The notes beneath the pieces are model-generated. The model was given only the letters and a program-made list of their open reading frames with translations. It searched no databases and was not told the origin of the DNA. DNA of 6,062 nt from Oscillospiraceae bacterium (GTDB lineage Bacteria; Bacillota; Clostridia; UBA1381). This document shows positions 1-6,008 of the stretch, one piece after another. How positions within the stretch are numbered: the first letter of the stretch is position 1; every line of letters starts with the position of its first letter. The stretch covers positions 1-6,062 of the forward strand of contig JAFLUR010000144.1 in assembly GCA_022508725.1 (NCBI GenBank). The letters run 5' to 3'. Position numbers and translations under genes: made by a program.

Positions 1-242
1 TAAAACGCCGATATTGACGGAATATGGACGGTGACGCCATCGGGATATTCGGCGCTTTTTGCAATAACGGAATTTTCCGACAAAACAAGCGAAGTCACCG
101 CTCCCTGCTGTATATCACGGATAAGATTGCCGTACGCCATTTTATTTGTTTCGGTCCGATATGAGTCTATGATCATATATAATATCAAAAACACACATAT
201 TACAACGATCCACACACCCGAGCCTTTAAGTCTTTTCTGCAA
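1..242 (-). CDS. ftsH: ATP-dependent zinc metalloprotease FtsH, N-terminal 80 residues (runs off the left edge)
   Basis: FtsH is a membrane-anchored AAA+ zinc protease that degrades misfolded membrane proteins and some regulators. Only the N terminus is visible. A short basic start (MQKRLKGSG) leads into one hydrophobic membrane segment at about residues 10-25. Residues 26-80 resemble the FtsH extracytoplasmic domain: a YGNLIRDIQQGAV stretch matches the family's 'Y..fl..i..g.V' pattern, followed by two short beta-rich stretches and a VHIPS motif. The AAA+ and HExxH parts lie outside the window. The start is TTG at 242-240, chosen because AGGAGG at 251-256 sits 8 nt upstream and in-frame stops (TAA, TAG) lie just beyond; the next ATG (residue 23) would cut through the membrane helix. 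It lies downstream of tilS, the usual place for ftsH in Bacillota, which supports the call. The identification is family-level, from the N-terminal pattern plus synteny. Confidence 0.82.
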   Translation of the reverse strand, partial: MQKRLKGSGVWIVVICVFLILYMIIDSYRTETNKMAYGNLIRDIQQGAVTSLVLSENSVIAKSAEYPDGVTVHIPSISAF

Positions 243-250
243 TATTTATA

Positions 251-256
251 CCTCCT
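251..256 (-). promoter_or_regulatory. Ribosome binding site deciding the TTG start of ftsH
   Basis: The minus strand reads AGGAGG, a perfect anti-16S match, followed by 8 nt and then TTG. No ATG or GTG lies at suitable spacing. This site is the main reason for placing the ftsH start at the TTG at 242. Confidence 0.85.
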
Positions 257-360
257 AAAACAGTTTTTCGGTAAAGGTCAAAACCCTCACTTAAAATTCT
301 CTCAATTCTCCGGTTCCCGAAATTATAAATCACCGGGACATCGAACAAATCCCGCCGTTT

Positions 361-384
361 ACAAATCGCCGGCAAACGATTTAT
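361..384 (-). other. Small hairpin in the ftsH leader
   Basis: Positions 361-368 and 377-384 can pair as an 8-bp stem with one G-U pair on the transcribed strand (ATAAATCG against CGATTTGT) around an 8-nt loop. It is not followed by a run of U, so it is not a standard terminator. It lies in the candidate 5' leader of ftsH. The stem is AT-rich and could be chance. The rest of the 236-nt tilS-ftsH gap (243-478) holds a candidate promoter and an overlapping 60-codon reading frame, but no recognised gene or riboswitch. Confidence 0.3.
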
Positions 385-422
385 ATGACAATACCTCATT
401 ATGAACATCGTCTATACTGAAT

Positions 423-451
423 ATATTATCATATATACAGAAATAATGCAA
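423..451 (-). promoter_or_regulatory. Candidate SigA promoter for ftsH
   Basis: On the minus strand, TTGCAT (451-446) is separated by exactly 17 nt from TAATAT (428-423), with a TG one base upstream of the -10 (extended -10). Each hexamer matches consensus at four of six positions. Predicted transcription would start near 416, giving a leader of roughly 174 nt before the TTG of ftsH. The surroundings are AT-rich, so a chance match is possible, but spacing and orientation fit. No GC-rich hairpin with a U tract follows the tilS stop, so readthrough from the upstream operon is also possible. Confidence 0.5.
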
Positions 452-478
452 GTGTTTTTGAGTATTTGGTTAATATAT

Positions 479-1807
479 TTAATTATATCTTATCTCAAGC
501 TTTACACTTATCTCGCCGGGAAGTGCGACAAAACGTCTGTCCGCGCGTATTCCCGCAATCCATACGATCTCATCACCCGAAACAACTATCGGAACGGCGC
601 TGCGTTTGCTTACCGGAATTTTTAAATCGGAAAACAATTTTTTCAATTTTTTCCTGCCTTCCATACCCTCCGGATAAAAATAATCGCCGTCTTTTTTCGC
701 TCTCACGGAAAGAGTATCCGCAAATTCCGGACGGATAAATATATTTTCCGCCGATGTTTTCCCTGCCGGAACATTATATGTTTTTACAATTTCCGGCATA
801 TTAAATTCGGACGACTTGTTTATGTAAGCGCGAAGCGTCCCATATTCGTTTGAAAGAACGATATTTCCCGGAAGATCAAGCGACCTGCCCGATTGTCCGT
901 TCATAAGCATGATCGCCGAATCGATGAACCTGCGCTCCATGTGCTTATCGGTATCGTATATTTTACAAAAATATATCAGGAACACGCGTCGCAGCACCGC
1001 CTTGCGGCATGATACGAGCTTTGATGTATCAAGAATAAAGACATTGTTTCCGCATCGATCTTTTTCACGGGAAAATACCTTATTGAACACATCTCCGGCA
1101 ATTTCGTCCATAAAATCATCCTCATCCGATATTATATCCGAATTTCCGGCAATTCTGCGGATAAAATTTTCGTTTATATTTTTTTCTATATACGGTATCA
1201 AATCAAGCCTGATTTTATTCCGCGTATACAAACGCTCCCGGTTAGTCTCATCCGTCATAAATTCAAGAGAATTCGCGCGGCAGTATTCTTCCGTTTGCTC
1301 TCTTGTCAAATCAAGAATCGGGCGTATTATGTTTCCTCTGCGGTACGGTATTCCTTTTAATCCGCTTGTACCGCTTCCTCTGATAAAATTCATAAAAATC
1401 GTTTCCGCATTGTCATTGAGATTATGTGCCGTGGCTGTCTTGTCTATTTTATTTTCCCTGCATACCTTATCGAAAAAATCGTATCGTATCCTTCTTCCCG
1501 CCTCCTCGGAGGATAAACCGTTTTTTTCGGCAAATCCCGAAACATCGGCGGAATGACAAAAAAATTCAATACCCAGACGTTTGCATAAAAGCCTTGAATA
1601 TTCCATATCCCGTTCCGCGGTCGGGCGCATATTATGGTTTATATGCGCGGCATACACGGTTATGCCGTACATACCGGACAAGGAATGCAAAATATGCAGC
1701 AAGGAAACGGAATCCGCGCCTCCCGACAATCCGACAAGAATTTTATCGTTTTTACTTATAAGACCGTGTTTTTCTATAGTGCTTACCGTCATTTCAATGC
1801 TGTTCAT
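479..1807 (-). CDS. tilS: tRNA(Ile)-lysidine synthetase TilS
   Basis: TilS uses ATP and lysine to convert the wobble cytidine (C34) of the CAU-anticodon tRNA-Ile to lysidine, so that it reads AUA and is charged with isoleucine. It is a cytosolic and normally essential enzyme. The 442-residue product has the N-type ATP-pyrophosphatase signature SGGADS at residues 28-33. It also has the family's second motif, HNLNDNAET, at 128-136, followed by RGSGTSGLKGI, IIRPILDL and a YTRNKIR stretch. The C terminus (about 365-442) fits the TilS C-terminal substrate-binding domain, with KIPVSKR and WIAGIRADRRF. Length matches the family (E. coli 432, B. subtilis 472). The start is the ATG at 1807, with GGAG 7 nt upstream; a longer TTG-initiated frame from 1867 would lie inside dnaB and lacks support. 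An ATG at 1792 is an alternative without a good ribosome binding site. The gene overlaps the dnaB 3' end by 14 nt, suggesting translational coupling. Confidence 0.95.
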   Translation of the reverse strand: MNSIEMTVSTIEKHGLISKNDKILVGLSGGADSVSLLHILHSLSGMYGITVYAAHINHNMRPTAERDMEYSRLLCKRLGIEFFCHSADVSGFAEKNGLSSEEAGRRIRYDFFDKVCRENKIDKTATAHNLNDNAETIFMNFIRGSGTSGLKGIPYRRGNIIRPILDLTREQTEEYCRANSLEFMTDETNRERLYTRNKIRLDLIPYIEKNINENFIRRIAGNSDIISDEDDFMDEIAGDVFNKVFSREKDRCGNNVFILDTSKLVSCRKAVLRRVFLIYFCKIYDTDKHMERRFIDSAIMLMNGQSGRSLDLPGNIVLSNEYGTLRAYINKSSEFNMPEIVKTYNVPAGKTSAENIFIRPEFADTLSVRAKKDGDYFYPEGMEGRKKLKKLFSDLKIPVSKRSAVPIVVSGDEIVWIAGIRADRRFVALPGEISVKLEIRYN

Positions 1808-3152
1808 TCGCCTGCTCCGCTTTCCAATCAATATCAATGAATTTCGTATATTTACCCTGCCAGCCAAGCTTTATCGTACCTGTTTCACCGCTTCTGAACT
1901 TTGCGATTATACATTCGGCGGTGTTTTTCTCTTCACTGTTTTTGTTGTAATATTCATCACGATACAAAAACATAACAATATCCGCGTCCTGCTCTATTGC
2001 TCCGGATTCACGCAGATCGCTCAAAAGAGGCCGTTTATCGCTTCTTGATTCACCGGCTCGTGAAAGCTGCGAAAGTGTTATAACAGGGACATCAAGCTCC
2101 TTTGCAAGAATTTTCAAAGAACGTGAAATTTCGGAAATCTCCTGCTGCCTGTTATCATTTCTGCCGCTTGATGTCATAAGCTGGAGATAATCCACAACAA
2201 CAAGCCCGAGATTTTTTGACTGTTTAAGCCGTCTGCATTTCGCTCTTATTTCCGACACCGTTACAGACGGAGTGTCATCGATATAAAGAGGAGCGGCTGC
2301 AACCCTTTCCATAACCTCGGAGATCTGCATCCAATCCTCACCGTTAAGATCGCCCAATTTCAGTTTATTTAACTCAACAAGCGCCTGTGAGCATAAAATA
2401 CGGCTCATAAGCTGAGTTTTTGACATTTCAAGATTAAATATCGCGACCGTAATACCGTCGTTTACAGCTACATGCTCCGCTATATTTACGGCAAAGCTTG
2501 ATTTGCCCATACCCGGACGTCCGGCTATAATAATGAGGTCGGAATTTTGCAGCCCGGCTGTGCGTCTGTCAAGCTCACGAAATCCCGTCGCGAGTCCCGT
2601 CAGCTTTCCCTTTGCAAGCGAACGATCCGCCATTTCCCGATATGACGTCATAAGAATTTCGCTTACCGGTTCAATATCGGACTTATCGCGTCCCGCCGCA
2701 ATATCGTATATGACCTGTTCCGCGCGTTCAAGGAGATATTCGTTTTTTTCACTTCCGCTGTATGCAAGGTTTGTTATAACGTCAAGACCCGTTATGAGCC
2801 GACGCTGAATCGATTTGTCACGAATTATCTCACAGTAATTCGTAATATTCTGAGTCGTGGAAATACTTGACGCAAGCGCCGTAAGATATTCCGTACCGCC
2901 CACGGCGTTCAGCTTGTCATTCATGGACAGAAGATGAGATAATGTAACAATATCAATAGGACTGCCCTCGTCGAAAAGCTCAAGGGCAGCCTTATAAATT
3001 TCTCTGTTATTCTCAAAATAAAAATCCGATGGTTTCAGAATATTGACCACAACAGTCATTGCGGAGGAATTTATCATCAACGCGCCTATAACCGCACGCT
3101 CCGCCTCGATATTGTGCGGCATACTTCTGTCCGGAATGTTCTCCATATCCAT
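1794..3152 (-). CDS. dnaB: Replicative DNA helicase DnaB (DnaC in Bacillus naming)
   Basis: This hexameric 5'-3' helicase unwinds DNA at the replication fork and works with primase. The 452-residue product is full length for the family. The N-terminal primase-interacting domain opens with PHNIEAERAVIGAL (residues 12-25). A linker follows at about 150-185, and then the RecA-like motor domain. Walker A is GRPGMGKS at 211-218 (Lys217), the FNLEMS motif carries the catalytic Glu242, and Walker B is VVVDYLQL with Asp321. The sensor-like SQLSR is at 361-365, and the DLRESGAIEQDADIV stretch near the C terminus is typical of DnaB. There is no sign of an intein. The ATG at 3152 is preceded by AAAGGA at about 9 nt; the ATG two codons later is less well spaced. 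It lies 40 nt after rplI with no terminator between, so it is very likely in the same operon, and its last codons contain the tilS start. Confidence 0.97.
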   Translation of the reverse strand: MDMENIPDRSMPHNIEAERAVIGALMINSSAMTVVVNILKPSDFYFENNREIYKAALELFDEGSPIDIVTLSHLLSMNDKLNAVGGTEYLTALASSISTTQNITNYCEIIRDKSIQRRLITGLDVITNLAYSGSEKNEYLLERAEQVIYDIAAGRDKSDIEPVSEILMTSYREMADRSLAKGKLTGLATGFRELDRRTAGLQNSDLIIIAGRPGMGKSSFAVNIAEHVAVNDGITVAIFNLEMSKTQLMSRILCSQALVELNKLKLGDLNGEDWMQISEVMERVAAAPLYIDDTPSVTVSEIRAKCRRLKQSKNLGLVVVDYLQLMTSSGRNDNRQQEISEISRSLKILAKELDVPVITLSQLSRAGESRSDKRPLLSDLRESGAIEQDADIVMFLYRDEYYNKNSEEKNTAECIIAKFRSGETGTIKLGWQGKYTKFIDIDWKAEQANEQH

Positions 3153-3192
3153 TTTAAAATATCCTTTCCGTTACGCAAAATATCGATTTGAT

Positions 3193-3648
3193 TTATTTCT
3201 GCTGCAATTCCGAAACATTCACCTTGAGCTTTGCCGCAACATCGGGATACAGCTTTATATCGACAACCGTTGTTCCGAGAGTTTTTATTCCCTCGGGAAG
3301 CACGAACTTTTTCTTATCTATTTTGATATGATGCTGCATTTTAAGCTCTTCCGCAATCTCCTTGCTTGTGACCGAACCGAAAAGCTTTCCGCCCGCGCCT
3401 GCCTTTGCCTTTATGGAAACGGTTATTTCGTTTATCCTTTCGGCAAGCTTCTTTGCCTCATCAAGCTCCTGCTGCTTATGGAATTCCGCCGCCTCGCGCT
3501 GTCCTTTCATTATGTTCAGATTATTGCTTGTGGCTTCCTTTGCAAGCTTTCTCGGGAACAGGAAATTCCTTGCATATCCGTCGGAAACCTCTATAAGCTC
3601 CCCCTTTTTCCCCTGACCCTTCACATCTTGATTTAAAATTACTTTCAT
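3193..3648 (-). CDS. rplI: 50S ribosomal protein bL9
   Basis: bL9 binds 23S rRNA near the base of the L1 stalk and helps keep reading frame and limit stacking of ribosomes. The 151-residue product has the classic N-terminal domain MKVILNQDVKGQGKKGE followed by DGYARNFLFPRKLA. The long connecting helix spans about residues 41-75, and the C-terminal rRNA-binding domain begins at KLFGSVTS (88-95). The glycine often found in the 'NFLxPxGLA' pattern is Lys34 here. Start choice: the ATG at 3648 lies 8 nt after GGGAG, whereas a TTG two codons earlier (3654) sits only 2 nt from that site and would be a poor start; starting at ATG also gives the canonical MKVI N terminus. It lies 62 nt after gdpP and 40 nt before dnaB, an order conserved in many Bacillota. 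Confidence 0.97.
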   Translation of the reverse strand: MKVILNQDVKGQGKKGELIEVSDGYARNFLFPRKLAKEATSNNLNIMKGQREAAEFHKQQELDEAKKLAERINEITVSIKAKAGAGGKLFGSVTSKEIAEELKMQHHIKIDKKKFVLPEGIKTLGTTVVDIKLYPDVAAKLKVNVSELQQK

Positions 3649-3710
3649 TTGCAAAACTCCCTTTCAAATTTAACTTTCAAAATTTATTCATACCGCATAA
3701 ACCGTATCAT

Positions 3711-5702
3711 CTACGATTCGGCTGTTTCCGATATATATTCCTTTACGGCGTCAGCAAGCTTTTCTTTTGCTTCATTTAGGGATATTCCTCTTATCTGAGC
3801 GCCCGCGACCATCATATGTCCGCCTCCGCCGAGCTTTTCGAGAATAAGCTGAACATTTACCGCGCCGAGCGAGCGTCCGCTTATACCGACACCGTTTTCG
3901 ATGGGATAAACAACAAACGACGCCTTAACACCTATGATCCCGAGCATATCATCCGCCGCCTGCGAAGAAACAACGAATATATTCGGAATCTTATCTTCAC
4001 ATACCGAAACAACCATGCTGTCATTAATAAATTTGGATTTTTTTACTATTTCCGCTTTGTTTATATAATCGCTTTGACGTATGCTGAACATTGATTTTAC
4101 ATACATCGTGTCAACTCCGTATCTTCTTAAATATGAAGCTGAATCAAAGGTACGGACTCCCGTTTTCATCACAAAATTCTTTGTATCGAGAACAAGACCC
4201 ATATAAAGTGCCGTTGCCTCAAATGTAGTCATCTTTCTGCCGTCGTCGATATATTGAAGAAGCTCGGTCGCCATCTCACAGGTAGACGATGCATACGGCT
4301 CATGATAAACCAATGAGCAGTTATTTATAAATTCGGTACTCCTGCGGTGATGGTCGATAAGAACTATTTTCAGTGATTTGTTAAGCAATGACGGACAAGT
4401 CACCATACTCGGTCTGTGAACATCCACTATAATAACAAGAGTATTTTGCACCGCCACCTCCTGCGCCTCAAACGAATCGATAACCATTCCGTCATACTCT
4501 TCAATCTCATTCATCCGGGCGACCATATCCCGGCAGGATTCCGAACCGTCATATATTATATACGGAGTTTTACCGAGATTTCGCACCGCACGCTGAAGTC
4601 CGACCGCCGCTCCCAAAGCATCGAAATCGGTGTTTATATGACCCATAATTATTACATTATCCGCCTGCTTGATATAATCCTTAAGCGCAAGAGCCATCGC
4701 CCTCGTCCGCACTCGTGTGCTTTTTTCGTATTCCTTTGATTTTCCGCCGAAGAATTTATACTGGCTGTCATCCTTTATCGCCGCCTGATCTCCTCCGCGG
4801 CTGAGAACCATATCTATTGCGGCGCGGGCATATTCGTCGTTTTCGGCAAGCGTTCCCCCCGTTCCTATTCCTATGCTTATTGTTATAGGCTGCTTGACAT
4901 TTTCGCCGACCTCTCTGACAAAATCTATTACATCAAATTTTTTTTCGATATACCGGCTCAGAAACTGATGCTCAAAAACAAGTATATATCTGTCTCTTTC
5001 AAACCTGCGCATGACTCCGGCGCTTTCAAGTCCCCATTTGCGTATATACGAATCAACCTTTGTTATGATCGACTGGCGTTCATAATCGTCCATACGCTGC
5101 ATTATCTCATCATAATTGTCTATGGACACCAACGCAATATCAAGCCGCTCATTTTCGTACTGAGCCTGTATTTTTTCCTGAAAGGTACGGTCTATGAAAT
5201 AAAGGAATATATTGAAGTTATCATCGCTGTTTACAATATCCCCCAAAACCTCAAAATGCTTGCCCAGATAATGAACGTCCGTTTTTATTCCGTTTGTGGA
5301 TTTAAGCACTCCCGACCAGTCAAGCTCGGTTATGACCTTGTTTATCGGGACCATAACGGGTATATCCTCAAAAACGGATGAAAATTCTTTATTATGCCAT
5401 ATAAGAGTCGCATCCGCCTGAACTATAGCCATCGGAACGGGAAATGTATCTATTATATTGATATTATGCTCATGCTCCCCTCCGGATACGATCATTCCTA
5501 TGCATTTGTTAAACTTTCGCCTGCGTATCGTTTCCGATATAAAAACCGACGCAAACATAAATACGATAAGTACGGCTGCGACGGAGCCCGTTATAAAGTG
5601 CCTGTTTACAAACAGAACCGTGCAGCAGACCGCCGCTATTATAAAATTTATTATTATACCTATAATAAATGAATACAAAGGATTTCTGTAAAACTGTTTC
5701 AT
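3711..5702 (-). CDS. gdpP: Cyclic-di-AMP phosphodiesterase GdpP (YybT family, DHH/DHHA1)
   Basis: GdpP hydrolyses the second messenger c-di-AMP to pApA, and so affects cell-wall stress, potassium and osmolyte control and beta-lactam tolerance. The 663-residue product (B. subtilis GdpP is 659) has two membrane helices at about residues 9-32 and 36-57. A PAS-like domain follows at about 82-165, then a degenerate GGDEF domain (about 185-300) in which the signature is replaced by RFERDRY (233-239). The catalytic DHH domain has GHINTDFDALG with His355, Asp359 and Asp361; Asp427 in VDVHRP; DHH at 450-452; and Asp506 in GLVLDT. DHHA1 ends with GGGGH at 625-629. All expected metal ligands appear present, so the enzyme should be active. 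The ATG at 5702 is chosen because AAAGGGGG lies about 5 nt upstream; a TTG eight codons earlier lacks a ribosome binding site. It is the first gene of the leftward operon, behind a strong promoter. Confidence 0.96.
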   Translation of the reverse strand: MKQFYRNPLYSFIIGIIINFIIAAVCCTVLFVNRHFITGSVAAVLIVFMFASVFISETIRRRKFNKCIGMIVSGGEHEHNINIIDTFPVPMAIVQADATLIWHNKEFSSVFEDIPVMVPINKVITELDWSGVLKSTNGIKTDVHYLGKHFEVLGDIVNSDDNFNIFLYFIDRTFQEKIQAQYENERLDIALVSIDNYDEIMQRMDDYERQSIITKVDSYIRKWGLESAGVMRRFERDRYILVFEHQFLSRYIEKKFDVIDFVREVGENVKQPITISIGIGTGGTLAENDEYARAAIDMVLSRGGDQAAIKDDSQYKFFGGKSKEYEKSTRVRTRAMALALKDYIKQADNVIIMGHINTDFDALGAAVGLQRAVRNLGKTPYIIYDGSESCRDMVARMNEIEEYDGMVIDSFEAQEVAVQNTLVIIVDVHRPSMVTCPSLLNKSLKIVLIDHHRRSTEFINNCSLVYHEPYASSTCEMATELLQYIDDGRKMTTFEATALYMGLVLDTKNFVMKTGVRTFDSASYLRRYGVDTMYVKSMFSIRQSDYINKAEIVKKSKFINDSMVVSVCEDKIPNIFVVSSQAADDMLGIIGVKASFVVYPIENGVGISGRSLGAVNVQLILEKLGGGGHMMVAGAQIRGISLNEAKEKLADAVKEYISETAES

Positions 5703-5734
5703 ATTGACCCCCTTTGATTTGCTCAAATAATCAT

Positions 5735-5748
5735 TATATTATAATATA
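5735..5748. repeat. 14-bp AT-only palindrome in the gdpP leader
   Basis: TATATTATAATATA is its own reverse complement and lies between the predicted gdpP start site (near 5768) and its ribosome binding site. It also contains -10-like hexamers on both strands. Its composition makes a chance origin likely; no function is assigned. Confidence 0.25.
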
Positions 5749-5774
5749 CGCACAGACAAACCAAAATCTACTGT

Positions 5775-5803
5775 ATTATATCATATAATTACCGGTTAGT
5801 CAA
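5775..5803 (-). promoter_or_regulatory. SigA-type promoter of the gdpP-rplI-dnaB-tilS operon
   Basis: The minus strand has TTGACT (5803-5798), a 17-nt spacer and a perfect TATAAT (5780-5775), with TG one base before the -10 (extended -10). Predicted transcription starts near 5768, giving a leader of about 65 nt to the gdpP ATG at 5702. No comparable promoter or terminator was found between gdpP, rplI, dnaB and tilS, so this probably drives all four. Confidence 0.85.
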
Positions 5804-5847
5804 GTTTATGAAACGGTTTTCGGCAATTTGAATAATCATAAATTGAC
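5799..5847. repeat. Imperfect inverted repeat spanning the divergent -35 regions
   Basis: The left arm at 5799-5811 (GTCAAGTTTATGA) and right arm at 5836-5847 (TCATAAATTGAC) are reverse complements apart from one inserted base, separated by 24 bp. Read in each promoter's own direction, both -35 elements are preceded by the same TCATAA. The TTGAC portion is explained by the -35 hexamers; the shared TCATAAA part is not. It could be a binding site for a regulator acting on both promoters, or a coincidence. Confidence 0.45.
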
Positions 5848-5871
5848 ATAAGAAAAAATTCATGCTATAAT
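5843..5871 (+). promoter_or_regulatory. Full-consensus SigA promoter facing right
   Basis: TTGACA (5843-5848), a 17-nt spacer and TATAAT (5866-5871) all match consensus exactly, with an extended -10 TGC directly upstream of TATAAT. Transcription should begin at about 5878-5880, roughly 130 nt before the ATG at 6009. Such a strong core promoter is often restrained by a repressor or leader element; that part is inference. Confidence 0.9.
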
Positions 5872-5904
5872 TTATCGTAATGAGTAATATATTTAATATC
5901 GAAC

Positions 5905-5929
5905 ATATGCGCATATTTACGGAATTCCG
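5905..5929. repeat. Two adjacent perfect palindromes in the rightward leader
   Basis: ATATGCGCATAT (5905-5916, 12 bp) and CGGAATTCCG (5920-5929, 10 bp) lie 3 bp apart, with centres 14 bp apart, about 25-50 nt downstream of the predicted transcription start. Their position fits operator sites for a repressor or a small RNA fold, but no known regulator motif is recognised. Confidence 0.4.
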
Positions 5930-5995
5930 GATGTAAAATACTGCAAATTCAAGGTAAATATACGATTTTATGTTATTTTATCAAAATTTAAGTAC

Positions 5996-6000
5996 GGAGG
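5996..6000 (+). promoter_or_regulatory. Ribosome binding site of the rightward gene
   Basis: GGAGG lies 8 nt before the ATG at 6009, a strong and well-spaced site. It supports the 18 visible codons as a real gene start. Confidence 0.85.
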
Positions 6001-6008
6001 TTATATTT

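Noticed and set aside
401..738. Plus-strand open frames near the tilS 3' end
   Set aside because: They overlap the tilS C-terminal domain on the opposite strand, lack a clear ribosome binding site and match no family.
909..1556. 215-codon plus-strand open frame
   Set aside because: It lies wholly antisense to tilS, whose protein motifs are clear, and its translation shows no recognisable domain. It is a mirror frame of the real gene.
1808..1867. N-terminal extension of tilS from a TTG at 1867
   Set aside because: It would add 20 residues inside dnaB with no homology to TilS. The ATG at 1807 has a well-spaced GGAG.
1581..2048. 155-codon plus-strand open frame across the tilS-dnaB overlap
   Set aside because: It is antisense to two well-identified genes, with no supporting motif or promoter.
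3043..3636. 197-codon plus-strand open frame across the rplI-dnaB junction
   Set aside because: It is antisense to rplI and the 5' end of dnaB. No ribosome binding site or known domain was seen; the leucine- and cysteine-rich translation is typical of a shadow frame.
3649..3710. Possible terminator or promoter between gdpP and rplI
   Set aside because: An ATAC/GTAT pairing gives only a 4-bp stem without a U tract, and no convincing -35/-10 pair was found. A repeated TTTGAAAG only overlaps the area of the rplI ribosome binding site.
5703..5726. N-terminal extension of gdpP from a TTG at 5726
   Set aside because: There is no ribosome binding site before the TTG, and the AAAGGGGG site points to the ATG at 5702, which gives the usual family length.
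5880..6008. Riboswitch such as an FMN or c-di-AMP (ydaO) element in the rightward leader
   Set aside because: The leader is short and AT-rich, and the conserved core motifs of those classes are not seen. Only two small palindromes are present.
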